Positions 19,992 to 31,066 of a stretch of 64,000 bases of DNA are shown here, piece by piece (position 1 is the stretch's first letter; each line of letters opens with the position of its first letter). The translations under genes were made by a program, and so were the position numbers. The notes beneath the pieces are model-generated. The model saw only the letters and a program-made list of their open reading frames with translations. It searched no databases and was not told the DNA's origin. Source of the DNA: Lysobacterales bacterium 63-13 (lineage in GTDB: Bacteria > Pseudomonadota > Gammaproteobacteria > Xanthomonadales > Rhodanobacteraceae); assembly GCA_001899855.1 (NCBI GenBank), contig MKWR01000002.1, positions 1 to 64,000 of the forward strand, given 5' to 3'.

Positions 19992-21500
19992 TCAGGCCGC
20001 TTCGGCGCGATCGGCGGCACTTTTGCGCGGGCCTTCCGTCAGTGCGCGGCGGACGCCGCCAACCAGCAGGTTGACCTCGGCTTCGCTGATCGCGAAATGC
20101 GGGGTGAAGCGCAACGAGTTGGTGCCACCGTGGATCACGCCATAGCCGTGTTCGCGCATCCATTCCTCGGTGCTGTTTGCGCCGTAGCACTTGAAGTCAT
20201 TCGACAGCTCGCAGGAAAACAGCAGGCCGGTGCCTTGCACCTTGGTGATGTAGCCGGGCATTTCCGCCATCAGCGCGTTCAGCTTGTCGATGAACTGGCG
20301 ACCGCGCAGGCGGATGTTGGCGCGGATTTCCGGGGTGAGCATTTCCAGCACCGTGCAGGCGACATCGAGCGCGCGCGGATTGCTGGTCATGGTGTTGCCG
20401 TAGATGCCGCGCTTGTAGAGCTCGGCCGCATGAGCGCTGACGGCCAGCACCGAGAGCGGGAACTGTCCGGCATTGAGTGCCTTGGAGTAGGTTTCCATGT
20501 CCGGCGGATCGATGCCTTCCATGCCCGGATAGTCGACAAACGAGAGCACGCCGTGCGCGCGCAGTCCGGCCTGGATCGAGTCGATCAGGAGCAGGCTGCC
20601 GTGGGCCTTGGTCAACTCGCGAGCGGCCTTGTAGAACTCGACCGTTACCGCCCGGCCCGGGTCGCCTTCGCCCATCACCGGTTCCAGGAACATCGCCTCG
20701 ATGAACCAGCCGTTGTTGTCGGCATCGGCAAACACCTTGCGCAGTTGCGCCACGTCGTAGGCATCGACAGTGAGGACGCTGCGTTCGTTGCGGTAGCTGG
20801 CAAGATTCTGCTGATAGACCTTGCGCGTGGAATCGGAGTAGAGCGCCGGACGATCGGTGCGGCCGTGGAAAGCGCCCTTGACGGCCAGGCGCTTGATCTC
20901 CCGTCCGGCATGGCGTGCGCCTTCATCGGTCATCAACTTGGCGTTGACGTCGGTGATGCGCGCGGCCAGCGAGACCGCTTCCGAACCCGAGTTCAGACAG
21001 AGGAAGCGGGCGTAGGGCGAGCCGCCGCGGGTGTGGCCAATCTCGCGCTTGAGCGCCTCGGTCATGCGCAACTGGGCGAGGTTCGGCGTCATGATGTTGG
21101 CCATCACCTGGGCGCGCGCGAGGACTTCGAGCACCGGCTTTGGCGCATGGCCGAAGCCGAGCATGCCGTAGCCACCGGCATCGTGGATCACCGCACCCTT
21201 GAGGGTGACGATCCACGGCCCACGGGCACTCAAGGCGACGTAGGGGTTGACTCCGTCATCCGGATAGAAATTCACGTAATCGGCCTGGATGGCATGGATC
21301 TGCTCGTTCTCATCGAGCTTGAGCAGGTCAGCGCGACTCGAGCGCAAGGCGAGAAATGCCGCGTAGGCGGCATCGATGGCTTCGGCCAGCTCGGGGTAGC
21401 TCCCGAAAAGGGTTTCCAGGACGGCGTCGTCGAGGCCCGAGGTTTTCGCTGCAGCGCCCGCTGCACGCATCTCATGCAATTTCACCAGCAACGCATTCAT
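19992..21500 (-). CDS. Class-III PLP-dependent aminotransferase
   Basis: An enzyme of 502 residues of the acetylornithine/omega-aminotransferase fold. Visible are GYGMLGFGH, the phosphate-binding LNSGSEAVSLAARI, and the PLP lysine in YSKALNAGQFPLSV. The conserved DEVQ before the cofactor site reads DSIQ, unlike typical omega-transaminases, so the substrate range may differ. Lysine or a related diamine/beta-amino acid is a guess. The start at 21500 (MNALLVKLHEM) is preceded by GGGAG at good spacing; an ATG 30 nt upstream is less well placed. It is preceded by a structured leader. Confidence 0.82.
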   Translation of the reverse strand: MNALLVKLHEMRAAGAAAKTSGLDDAVLETLFGSYPELAEAIDAAYAAFLALRSSRADLLKLDENEQIHAIQADYVNFYPDDGVNPYVALSARGPWIVTLKGAVIHDAGGYGMLGFGHAPKPVLEVLARAQVMANIMTPNLAQLRMTEALKREIGHTRGGSPYARFLCLNSGSEAVSLAARITDVNAKLMTDEGARHAGREIKRLAVKGAFHGRTDRPALYSDSTRKVYQQNLASYRNERSVLTVDAYDVAQLRKVFADADNNGWFIEAMFLEPVMGEGDPGRAVTVEFYKAARELTKAHGSLLLIDSIQAGLRAHGVLSFVDYPGMEGIDPPDMETYSKALNAGQFPLSVLAVSAHAAELYKRGIYGNTMTSNPRALDVACTVLEMLTPEIRANIRLRGRQFIDKLNALMAEMPGYITKVQGTGLLFSCELSNDFKCYGANSTEEWMREHGYGVIHGGTNSLRFTPHFAISEAEVNLLVGGVRRALTEGPRKSAADRAEAA

Positions 21501-21523
21501 CGTGATTCTCCCGAAAAGCACAA

Positions 21524-21598
21524 AGCCCACGCCGGGTCACGTCGTGGGCAGTCAGGCCTTAGCCATTGATTAAAAAAGAAAAACCGCTTTGCAAAGCG
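21524..21598 (-). promoter_or_regulatory. Structured leader of the aminotransferase gene
   Basis: On the minus strand a palindrome CGCTTTGCAAAGCG (21585-21598) is followed by GTTTTTCTTTTTT, a terminator-like signal in the 5' region. A second hairpin GCCCACG/CGTGGGC (21525-21549) follows, then a T-rich stretch, just before the ribosome site. This could be attenuation, or the first hairpin may simply shield the gene from upstream transcription. Confidence 0.5.
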
Positions 21599-21779
21599 TA
21601 TCACATCGGGGCCATTCGCGGTACCCCCGCGCGCATTCCGGGCGCTCCTGCGGGCCTGCCGGGCAGCAGCGGATGCGGCACTCGCGCATGACGCCTGTCA
21701 GGCGCGATGCCTGATGGGCGCGACTGCGCCCGGGCGCCGCGCACGGGCAGGATAGGCACACGCTGAAGGAGCACCATCC

Positions 21780-22679
21780 ATGTCCATTTCATCCATCCCC
21801 GCGCTGGCCGAGTTGCGGGCCGCCAGCAAGCGTTACGGCAAGCAGCTTGCCCTCGACGGCGTTGACCTTGCCCTGCATGGAGGCGAGCTGCTCGCCCTGC
21901 TCGGCCCGAACGGCGCCGGCAAGACCACCGCGATCGGCTTGCTGCTTGGCCTGCTGCAGGCCGATGCCGGCACGGCTCATCTGTGCGGCCGCCCGCCGCA
22001 GGATCTCGACGCGCGGCGCACGGTCGGCCTCATGCTGCAAAGCGCAGGCATTCCGGAAACGCTGAAGGTGGGCGAACTGCTCGACTTGACGCGCAGCTAC
22101 TATCCCGCGCCGCGCAGTGTCGCCGACTGCGTCGCCTTGGCCGGGCTTGATGGCTTGCTCGATCGCCGTTACGGCAAGCTCTCCGGTGGCCAGCAGCGCC
22201 GCGTGCAATTCGCGCTCGCCCTGTGTGGTCGGCCACGCGTGCTGTTTCTCGACGAACCGACCACGGGACTCGACATCGAAGCGCGGCAGGGTTTGTGGAA
22301 GGCCATGCGCGAGCTGGTCGCCGACGGCTGCGCAGTGTTGTTGACCACGCACTACCTGGAGGAGGCCGAGAGCCTGGCCGATCGCGTCGTCGTACTCAAC
22401 AACGGTCGCGTGGTTGCCAGGGGATCGGTGCAGGAGATCCGCGCGCACGTGGCGCAGCGGCGCATCCGCTGCGTGTCGTCGATCGATCCCGAGGACATCG
22501 CCAACTGGCCGCACGTGCGCAGCGCACGCCGCGAGGCTGGCCGCATCGACATCGTTGCCGATCTTGCCGAATCGGTGGTGCGCCGCCTGCTGGCCGAAGA
22601 TGCCGGGCTCAGCGATCTCGAAGTGCAGAGAGCAGGCCTGGCCGAAGCATTCATCGAACTGACCCGGGAGGCCGCGTGA
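21780..22679 (+). CDS. ABC transporter ATP-binding protein
   Basis: The ATPase of an ABC-2 type exporter, 299 residues. Walker A is GPNGAGKTT (42-50), the signature LSGGQQRR starts at 134, and Walker B plus catalytic Glu is VLFLDEPT (154-161); the H-loop TTHYLEEAE follows. A C-terminal extension of about 80 residues is common in exporters of the CcmA/NatA type. The stop overlaps the permease start (TGATG). With the downstream kinase and regulator it forms a likely stress-responsive membrane unit. Confidence 0.92.
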   Translation: MSISSIPALAELRAASKRYGKQLALDGVDLALHGGELLALLGPNGAGKTTAIGLLLGLLQADAGTAHLCGRPPQDLDARRTVGLMLQSAGIPETLKVGELLDLTRSYYPAPRSVADCVALAGLDGLLDRRYGKLSGGQQRRVQFALALCGRPRVLFLDEPTTGLDIEARQGLWKAMRELVADGCAVLLTTHYLEEAESLADRVVVLNNGRVVARGSVQEIRAHVAQRRIRCVSSIDPEDIANWPHVRSARREAGRIDIVADLAESVVRRLLAEDAGLSDLEVQRAGLAEAFIELTREAA

Positions 22680-23443
22680 TGAACCCGATTGCCCTGCAGG
22701 CGCACAATCCGCTGCGCAGTTACCTGCTCGAAGCGAAGTATGAATTCCTGCGCCTTTGGCGCACGCCGTCCTTCGTCTTGCCGACCTTGCTGTTTCCTTC
22801 CTTGTTCTACGTGTTGTTCGGCGTGATCCTGACCCGTTCGCCCGGCGGCGAGATCTCGCAGTACCTGCTGGCAACCTATGGCGTGTTCGGCATCATGGGC
22901 TCGGCGCTGTTCGGCTTCGGCGTGACCATCGCGATCGAACGCGAGCAGGGCCTGCAGCGCTACAAGCGCGCATTGCCGATGCCGCCGGCCGCCCTGCTGG
23001 TGGCGAAGATGGCCATGGCGATGATCTTCGCCAGCCTGATCTCGATCATGCTGGCAGGCATCGCGGTGACCTTGGCCGGCGTTGCGCTGACTCCTGTCCA
23101 GTGGTTGCTGCTGTTCCTCGTCAACGTGCTCGGCGTGTTGCCGTTCTGCGCGATCGGCTTGTGGATCGGCAGCCTGGTCGCCGGCTCGGCGGCTCCGGCC
23201 GTGGTCAACATCCTGTACTTGCCGATGGCCTTTCTCTCCGGCTTGTGGATGCCGCTGTCGATCCTGCCGGCCTTCATTGCCAAGGCTGCGCCGCTGTGGC
23301 CCTCGTATCACCTCGCGCAGATTGCGCTGAAGGTGGTCGGTCGCGATGCCGGTGGGCCGCTGTGGAAACACCTGCTCGTGCTAGCGGTGTTCACGCTTGC
23401 CTGTTTCGCGCTGGCGCGGCGCCGCTTGCAGGCGGCAGAATGA
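22679..23443 (+). CDS. ABC-2 type transporter permease
   Basis: A 254-residue membrane partner of the preceding ATPase with six predicted transmembrane segments and the ABC-2 motif region near FLSGLWMPLSILPAFI. The start at 22679 overlaps the stop of the ATPase gene. Systems of this layout export drugs, antimicrobial peptides or lipids; the cargo cannot be told from sequence. Confidence 0.88.
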   Translation: MNPIALQAHNPLRSYLLEAKYEFLRLWRTPSFVLPTLLFPSLFYVLFGVILTRSPGGEISQYLLATYGVFGIMGSALFGFGVTIAIEREQGLQRYKRALPMPPAALLVAKMAMAMIFASLISIMLAGIAVTLAGVALTPVQWLLLFLVNVLGVLPFCAIGLWIGSLVAGSAAPAVVNILYLPMAFLSGLWMPLSILPAFIAKAAPLWPSYHLAQIALKVVGRDAGGPLWKHLLVLAVFTLACFALARRRLQAAE

Positions 23444-23545
23444 AACACGAGGCGGACTTGCATGCGATCACCGTCCCGGATCGCCGCATTTCGTTGTTGG
23501 ATTGATCCTGTAGAGTTGCCTTGAGCGCGGCATGAGGAGCTGACG

Positions 23546-24739
23546 ATGACGACGCAGCACGCACCGTTTCATTACTGGCGTGGCCGCCTGATCCCCGAGG
23601 AACTGCAACTGGGCTGGGCTCCGTTCTACAACCTCGGCTTTCTCCTCTTCCTGTTCATGCCGGCGCTGTTTGATTACCAGGGCAAGACGGAAATGTACTG
23701 GATCGGCATGCCGGCCGGGATCCTGTGGCCGACCCTGGCCACGGTTGCCGTGTTCCTGCCGCTCTACTTCAGGGCGCATTGGAGCGGAGGCCGCTCGCCG
23801 ATCGCGTACACGCTGGCGATTGCCGCGCTCGGTTTTCTCCTGCTGCCGGTGAATCCCTTCGCCAATACCTACATCATCTACGCCGTCGCCTTTGTCGCGC
23901 AGATCGGGCGTCGGCTGGCCTTGCGCCTGCTCTGGGTGGCCGCCATCCTGCTTGCCTTCCTGCTGGAAATCGTCCTCGTCCGCTTCCCCATCTTCATCTT
24001 CGCGCTGACCACGATCATTGCCGTGGCCGTGTTCTTCGGCAACCATTTCTACGGCGAAAACGCGCGCAAGCGTGCCGAACTCAAGCTGTCGCATGACGAA
24101 GTGCGGCGGCTCGCCGCGCTTGCCGAGCGCGAGCGCATCGGTCGCGACCTGCACGACCTGCTCGGCCACACGCTGTCCCTGGTCGCCTTGAAATCGGAGC
24201 TGGCCGGAAAGTTGTTCGAACGCGATCCGGCTGCGGCACGTCGCGAGATCGACGATGTGACGCGGGTCGCCCGCGATGCGCTGACCCAGGTGCGGCGTGC
24301 GGTGAGCGGAATCCGTGCCGCCGGTCTTGCTGCGGAACTGGCCTCGGCGCGGTTGTTGCTCGAGTCCGACGGCATCGCATTCCAGTATGAGTTCGGTGAT
24401 GTCGCCTTGCCCGTCGAAGTGGAAACGGCATGCGCGCTGGTCGTGCGCGAGGCGATCACCAACATCCAGCGCCATGCGCGGGCGGCGACCGCCGAGGTGA
24501 AGCTGGAAAGTGACAACGGCCAGGCCATCCTCAGCATCAGCGATGATGGCCGCGGCAATGCCATCGTCCCCGGCAACGGCTTGTCGGGCATGCGTGAGCG
24601 CGTCGAGGCGCTGGCTGGCAGCTTGCGCATCGATTCAAGACCCGGCACCGGCACGCGCATCGAGGTGCGCCTGCCTTTGCCATCGCCACGCGAGATATCG
24701 ACCACGCCGCTTGCCACGCCGCCGCTGGCTGCGCAATGA
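23546..24739 (+). CDS. DesK-like sensor histidine kinase
   Basis: A 397-residue membrane kinase. Four to five transmembrane helices (about 28-165) without a large outside domain suggest sensing within the membrane. The HisKA_3 dimerisation helix has RIGRDLHDLLGH with phospho-acceptor His203, and the ATPase domain has the N-box REAITNIQRHA and GNGLSGMRERV. This architecture matches Bacillus DesK, which senses membrane fluidity. The cognate regulator starts 63 nt downstream, and an ABC exporter lies just upstream, the probable target. Confidence 0.9.
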   Translation: MTTQHAPFHYWRGRLIPEELQLGWAPFYNLGFLLFLFMPALFDYQGKTEMYWIGMPAGILWPTLATVAVFLPLYFRAHWSGGRSPIAYTLAIAALGFLLLPVNPFANTYIIYAVAFVAQIGRRLALRLLWVAAILLAFLLEIVLVRFPIFIFALTTIIAVAVFFGNHFYGENARKRAELKLSHDEVRRLAALAERERIGRDLHDLLGHTLSLVALKSELAGKLFERDPAAARREIDDVTRVARDALTQVRRAVSGIRAAGLAAELASARLLLESDGIAFQYEFGDVALPVEVETACALVVREAITNIQRHARAATAEVKLESDNGQAILSISDDGRGNAIVPGNGLSGMRERVEALAGSLRIDSRPGTGTRIEVRLPLPSPREISTTPLATPPLAAQ

Positions 24740-24802
24740 GCACGCCACGCCGCCGCGGATTTGCTACTTTGCGCAGATGAAACCGCAGGCCTTGTCCAGT
24801 CG

Positions 24803-25405
24803 ATGATCCGCGTACTGCTTGCCGAAGACCAGGCCATGGTGCGCGGTGCGCTGTCGGCATTGCTCAGCCTCGAATCCGACATCGAGGTGCTCGGTGCCGC
24901 CGCCGATGGCGAAAGCGCGTGGCGCGAGGTGCAGCGCCTGCAACCGGACGTGCTGGTCACCGACATTGAAATGCCGGGACTGACCGGCCTGGAACTTGCC
25001 CAACGCATCCAGCGCAACGAGTTGCCGATCAAGGTGGTCATCGTCACCACGTTTGCGCGCCCCGGATTCCTGCGTCGCGCGCTGGATGCAGGGGTTGCCG
25101 GCTACCTGCTCAAGGATGCGCCCGCGGAAAATCTCGCCGAAGCCTTGCGCAAGGTGCATCGCGGGGGGCGCTCGATCGATCCGCAACTCGCCGTCGACGC
25201 CTGGTCCGAGGCTGATCCGCTGAATGAACGCGAGCGCCAGGTGCTGCGCCTGGCCGGAGAGGGCATGGGTGCCGGCGACATTGCCGCCCAGCTCAACCTT
25301 TCGCATGGCACGGTGCGCAACTATCTTTCCGAGGCAATCGGCAAGCTCGGCGTCAGCAATCGCATCGAGGCCTATCGGTTGGCGCGGCAGAAGGGCTGGT
25401 TGTAG
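24803..25405 (+). CDS. NarL/DesR-family response regulator
   Basis: A 200-residue regulator with an N-terminal receiver (phospho-acceptor Asp54 in VTDIEMPG; acidic pocket Glu8-Asp9; conserved Lys in [11 protein letters not shown]) and a C-terminal LuxR-type HTH ([15 protein letters not shown]-like start, then [19 protein letters not shown]). Partner of the upstream kinase. The start at 24803 ([10 protein letters not shown]) fits the domain boundary; the longer frame from 24761 is unlikely. Confidence 0.93.
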   Translation: MIRVLLAEDQAMVRGALSALLSLESDIEVLGAAADGESAWREVQRLQPDVLVTDIEMPGLTGLELAQRIQRNELPIKVVIVTTFARPGFLRRALDAGVAGYLLKDAPAENLAEALRKVHRGGRSIDPQLAVDAWSEADPLNERERQVLRLAGEGMGAGDIAAQLNLSHGTVRNYLSEAIGKLGVSNRIEAYRLARQKGWL

Positions 25406-25442
25406 CAATCTCGTGCGCCCAGCCGCAGTGCGGCGTGTCGGC

Positions 25443-25456
25443 TACAATGCGCGCCC
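25443..25456 (+). promoter_or_regulatory. -10 element upstream of queA
   Basis: TACAAT (25443-25448) with the discriminator GCGCGCCCCC is almost identical to the tRNA-Pro promoter region. It overlaps the first in-frame ATG (25447), which argues that this ATG is not the start codon. Confidence 0.5.
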
Positions 25457-25476
25457 CCGCAAGTGATCGCGTCGCC

Positions 25477-27782
<2,306 letters not shown>

Positions 27783-27916
27783 ATATCCTGCCATCCGGCG
27801 CGCAGCAATGAAGATGCGTCAGCGGGATCTCTTCAGTCGCGCCCAGCCAGGCTTGCCTGGGCGCAAGGGTTCCTGCAAGGCAATTTCCCGATGATCAACA
27901 AGGATCAGCGAACGCA

Positions 27917-28972
27917 ATGAAAACTGTACTGGTCACCGGCGGTGCCGGTTTCATCGGCGGCAACTTCATCCTCGACGTGCTCGCCCTGGGTGGTTACCGC
28001 ATCGTCAACCTCGATGCGCTGACCTATGCCGGCAACCCCGACACGCTGGCCGATGTCGCCACGCATCCGGACTATGCCTTCGAGCATGGCGATATCGGTG
28101 ATCGCGCACTGGTGCAGCGCATCCTCGCCACGCATCAGCCAATGGCAATCCTCAACTTCGCCGCCGAATCGCACGTCGATCGCTCGATCGATGGCCCGGC
28201 CGAGTTCGTGCAGACCAATGTCGTCGGCACCTTGAACCTGCTCGAATGCGCGCTCGCCTATTGGCGCGGCTTGCCGCTCGAGCGCCAGGATGCGTTCCGT
28301 TTCCTGCACGTGTCGACCGACGAGGTGTACGGATCGCTTGGCCCGGTCGGAAGGTTCACCGAGGAATCGCCGTACCAGCCGAATTCGCCGTATTCGGCAT
28401 CCAAGGCGGCTTCCGATCATCTCGTGCGCGCCTTCCATCACACCTACGGCTTGCCGGTGCTGACGACAAACTGCTCGAACAATTACGGGCCATTCCAGTT
28501 CCCGGAAAAGCTGATTCCCCTCATTATCCAGAAAGCGCTTGTCGGCGAGGCCTTGCCGGTCTATGGCGACGGTCGCAATGTGCGTGATTGGCTGTATGTG
28601 AAGGATCATTGCAGGGCGATCCTGCGCGTTCTCGAAATCGGCCGCGTCGGCGAGGTTTACAACGTCGGCGGCGACGCCGAACGCGAGAACATCCATGTCG
28701 TGAGGACGATCTGCGCCTTGCTCGACGCGCGCCAGCCGCTGGCCGACGGGCGCAAGCGGGATTCCCTGATCACCTACGTCAAGGATCGGCCCGGCCATGA
28801 TCGCCGCTACGCGATCGATGCCTCGAAGATCAAGCGCGAACTCGGCTGGCAGCAGACCGAATCCTTCGAATCGGGACTGGCAAATACCGTTGACTGGTAT
28901 CTGGCGCACCAGCAATGGGTTGGCCGCGTGCTGGACGGGAGTTACCGGATGGAGCGCCTGGGCGCGGCCTGA
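27917..28972 (+). CDS. rfbB: dTDP-glucose 4,6-dehydratase
   Basis: A 351-residue extended short-chain dehydrogenase that makes dTDP-4-keto-6-deoxyglucose. Evidence includes the Rossmann GGAGFIGGNF (8-17), the catalytic Thr-Asp-Glu of HVSTDEVYGS, YSASKAASDHLVRA with the Tyr-x-x-x-Lys pair, and NNYGPFQFPEKLIPL. The rhamnose genes rfbA, rfbC and rfbD are not next to it, so it stands apart from the usual cluster. Confidence 0.95.
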   Translation: MKTVLVTGGAGFIGGNFILDVLALGGYRIVNLDALTYAGNPDTLADVATHPDYAFEHGDIGDRALVQRILATHQPMAILNFAAESHVDRSIDGPAEFVQTNVVGTLNLLECALAYWRGLPLERQDAFRFLHVSTDEVYGSLGPVGRFTEESPYQPNSPYSASKAASDHLVRAFHHTYGLPVLTTNCSNNYGPFQFPEKLIPLIIQKALVGEALPVYGDGRNVRDWLYVKDHCRAILRVLEIGRVGEVYNVGGDAERENIHVVRTICALLDARQPLADGRKRDSLITYVKDRPGHDRRYAIDASKIKRELGWQQTESFESGLANTVDWYLAHQQWVGRVLDGSYRMERLGAA

Positions 28973-28994
28973 ATCCTTGTCCCTGCGCCGTGAA

Positions 28995-29999
28995 TCAGGA
29001 GCTCCGGTTCACCGAATAATCCGCCAACAGGGAAAGCGCATCGCGGGCCGGTGAGGTGGGCAGGGCGGACAAGGTCGATCGTGCCGCTTGCGCGTAGTGC
29101 TCGGCGCGCGAGCGTGCATGTTCGATGGCGCCGGAATCGCGGATCGCGGCAATGATGTTGTCGAGTGAATCGAGCCCGCCGGATTCAATCGCGCGTCGCA
29201 GGCTTGCTGCTTGCCCGGCGGAGCTGTGGGCGATGGCGTGTATGACCGGAAGGGTTGGCTTGCCTTCGGCGAGATCGTCGCCGATGTTCTTGCCGAGTGT
29301 GTCGGCATCGGAAACATAGTCGAGCACGTCATCGGCAATCTGAAATGCATAGCCGAGATCGAGCCCGTATTGCGCGAGCGCTTCTTCCTGCTCGGTCGGC
29401 AATCCGGCGAGCACCGCGCCAAGGCGCGTCGCCGCCGAGAACAGCACTGCGGTCTTGCGTTCAATGACGTCGAGATAGGCCTGCTCGGTGGTGTCGGCAT
29501 TGCCGATGTTGAGCAGCTGCAGGACTTCGCCCTCGGCGATGCGGTTGGTGGTGTCCGCGAGGATGCGCATGATGCGCATGTCGTCGAGCTCGACCATCAT
29601 CTGGAACGATCGTGAATAGAGGAAATCGCCGACCAGCACGCTGGCCGCGTTGCCCCATACCGCGTTCGCCGTCTTGCGTCCACGCCGCAGATCGGATTCA
29701 TCGACGACATCGTCATGCAGCAGGGTCGAGGTGTGGATGAACTCGATCAGGGCGGCGAGCAGGACGTGGCCGTTGCCGCGGTAGGCGCAGGCGCGCGCGG
29801 CGAGCAGGTGCAGCATCGGCCGCAGGCGTTTGCCGCCACTGCCGATGATGTGCGCGGAAATCTGGTTGATCAGCACGACATTCGATGCGAGTCGTTGGCG
29901 GATCAGCGAGTTGACTGCCTCCATGTCGGCAGCAGCAAGCGCCTGCACGTCGGCAAAACTGCGGATTTCCGCGTTCTCGGCAAGTAGCATGGAGCTCAA
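28995..29999 (-). CDS. ispB: Octaprenyl diphosphate synthase (trans-polyprenyl synthase)
   Basis: A 334-residue enzyme that builds the ubiquinone side chain from FPP and IPP. Both Asp-rich motifs are present: LLHDDVVDESDLRRG (first) and QIADDVLDYVSDADTLGK (second), plus GGKRLRPML near the N-terminus. The chain length cannot be read safely; C40 is the family norm in gammaproteobacteria. Convergent with rfbB; separated from the arsenic operon by 110 bp. Confidence 0.93.
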   Translation of the reverse strand: MSSMLLAENAEIRSFADVQALAAADMEAVNSLIRQRLASNVVLINQISAHIIGSGGKRLRPMLHLLAARACAYRGNGHVLLAALIEFIHTSTLLHDDVVDESDLRRGRKTANAVWGNAASVLVGDFLYSRSFQMMVELDDMRIMRILADTTNRIAEGEVLQLLNIGNADTTEQAYLDVIERKTAVLFSAATRLGAVLAGLPTEQEEALAQYGLDLGYAFQIADDVLDYVSDADTLGKNIGDDLAEGKPTLPVIHAIAHSSAGQAASLRRAIESGGLDSLDNIIAAIRDSGAIEHARSRAEHYAQAARSTLSALPTSPARDALSLLADYSVNRSS

Positions 30000-30109
30000 A
30001 GGTCATTCCCCGCATCGAATGCGCCCAGTATAGCCGGCACGTTCAACGGCAATGCATGCATGCCTGCAATATCGACGCCTCCACGTCTGCGCAGGATCCA
30101 GTCGGGTGC

Positions 30110-31066
30110 TCAATGCAAGGCGCCGCCGCAGCTCGAACCCTGTCCTGCGGTGCAGCCAAAGCAATGGCCGGCGACGCCAATTGCCTTGGGCAGATCCTGC
30201 GCGAGCAGGTCGCGCAGATGGGTATCCTGCCCGCGCCCGGCCAGCGGCAGCTTGAGCATCTGGTTGAAATCGCAGTCGTAGACCTTGCCATCGTGGCCGA
30301 CGCTCAAGGTCGAGCGGCACATGACCGCATCGAGATTGGCATCCTGGTGCGCATTGCGCAGGGTTGCCATGTAATCGTCGAACTTCCCCTTCGACAGCAA
30401 CCACGAACCAAAACGCTGGATCGGCATGTTTGCCAGCGCGTACAGGTGGTTGAAGCGGATGCCGAAATTCTCGGCGAGGAGGTGCCGGTAATCCTGTTCA
30501 AGTTGATCCTGCGCTGGCGGCAGGAAGGCACCGTTCGGGTTGTAGACCAGGTTGAGGATGAGTTTGCTGTCGGGCATGGCATAGCCGAGCGCATTCAGCC
30601 TCTGCAAGGCCGTGATCGAACTTTCGAAGGTGCCTTCGCCACGCTGCTCCTCGACATTGGCCTGGCTGTAGCAGGGCAGGGAGGCGATGGCTTCGACTTC
30701 ATGCGCGGCGAGGAATTCGCCGACCCATGCATAGCCGGGCTCCTGCATGATCGTCGGATTCAGCCGATCCATCACGTGCAGGCCTCGCGCCTTTGCGGTT
30801 TCCACCAGCCAGCGGAAATCGACGTTCATTTCCGGTGACCCGCCGGTCAGGTCGAGAATGCCGACGCCGAGTCGTGCGCCGACTTCGAGGGCGAGCTGCA
30901 TGGTCTCGCGATCCATGGTTTCGGTGCGCCGCGGACCGGCATTGACGTGGCAATGGATGCAACTGAGGTTGCAGCGATAGCCGAGATTCAACTGCAGGGT
31001 GGTGATGCGCCCGCGTTCGATCGAGGGAAATTCGCTGTGGGCAAGCTGGGGCCAGGTATCACGCAT
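30110..31066 (-). CDS. arsS: Arsenosugar biosynthesis radical SAM protein
   Basis: A 318-residue radical SAM enzyme. The cluster motif CNLSCIHC follows the start at 31066, then LDLTGGSPEMN for SAM binding. The C-terminal DUF3641-type region carries extra cysteines (YDCDF, CFGCTAGQGSSC) for auxiliary clusters. In studied systems ArsS joins SAM-derived 5'-deoxyadenosine to dimethylarsenite, giving the arsenosugar precursor. Some homologues have selenocysteine near the C-terminus; here all positions are cysteine. It is the last gene of the operon and overlaps the hydroxylase gene by 8 nt. Confidence 0.9.
   Translation of the reverse strand: MRDTWPQLAHSEFPSIERGRITTLQLNLGYRCNLSCIHCHVNAGPRRTETMDRETMQLALEVGARLGVGILDLTGGSPEMNVDFRWLVETAKARGLHVMDRLNPTIMQEPGYAWVGEFLAAHEVEAIASLPCYSQANVEEQRGEGTFESSITALQRLNALGYAMPDSKLILNLVYNPNGAFLPPAQDQLEQDYRHLLAENFGIRFNHLYALANMPIQRFGSWLLSKGKFDDYMATLRNAHQDANLDAVMCRSTLSVGHDGKVYDCDFNQMLKLPLAGRGQDTHLRDLLAQDLPKAIGVAGHCFGCTAGQGSSCGGALH

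Noticed and set aside
19956-21569. 537-codon plus frame opposite the aminotransferase
   Set aside because: Antisense shadow; the aminotransferase motifs are on the minus strand.
30110-31066. Selenocysteine in ArsS
   Set aside because: The C-terminal redox positions are Cys codons; no in-frame TGA before the end.
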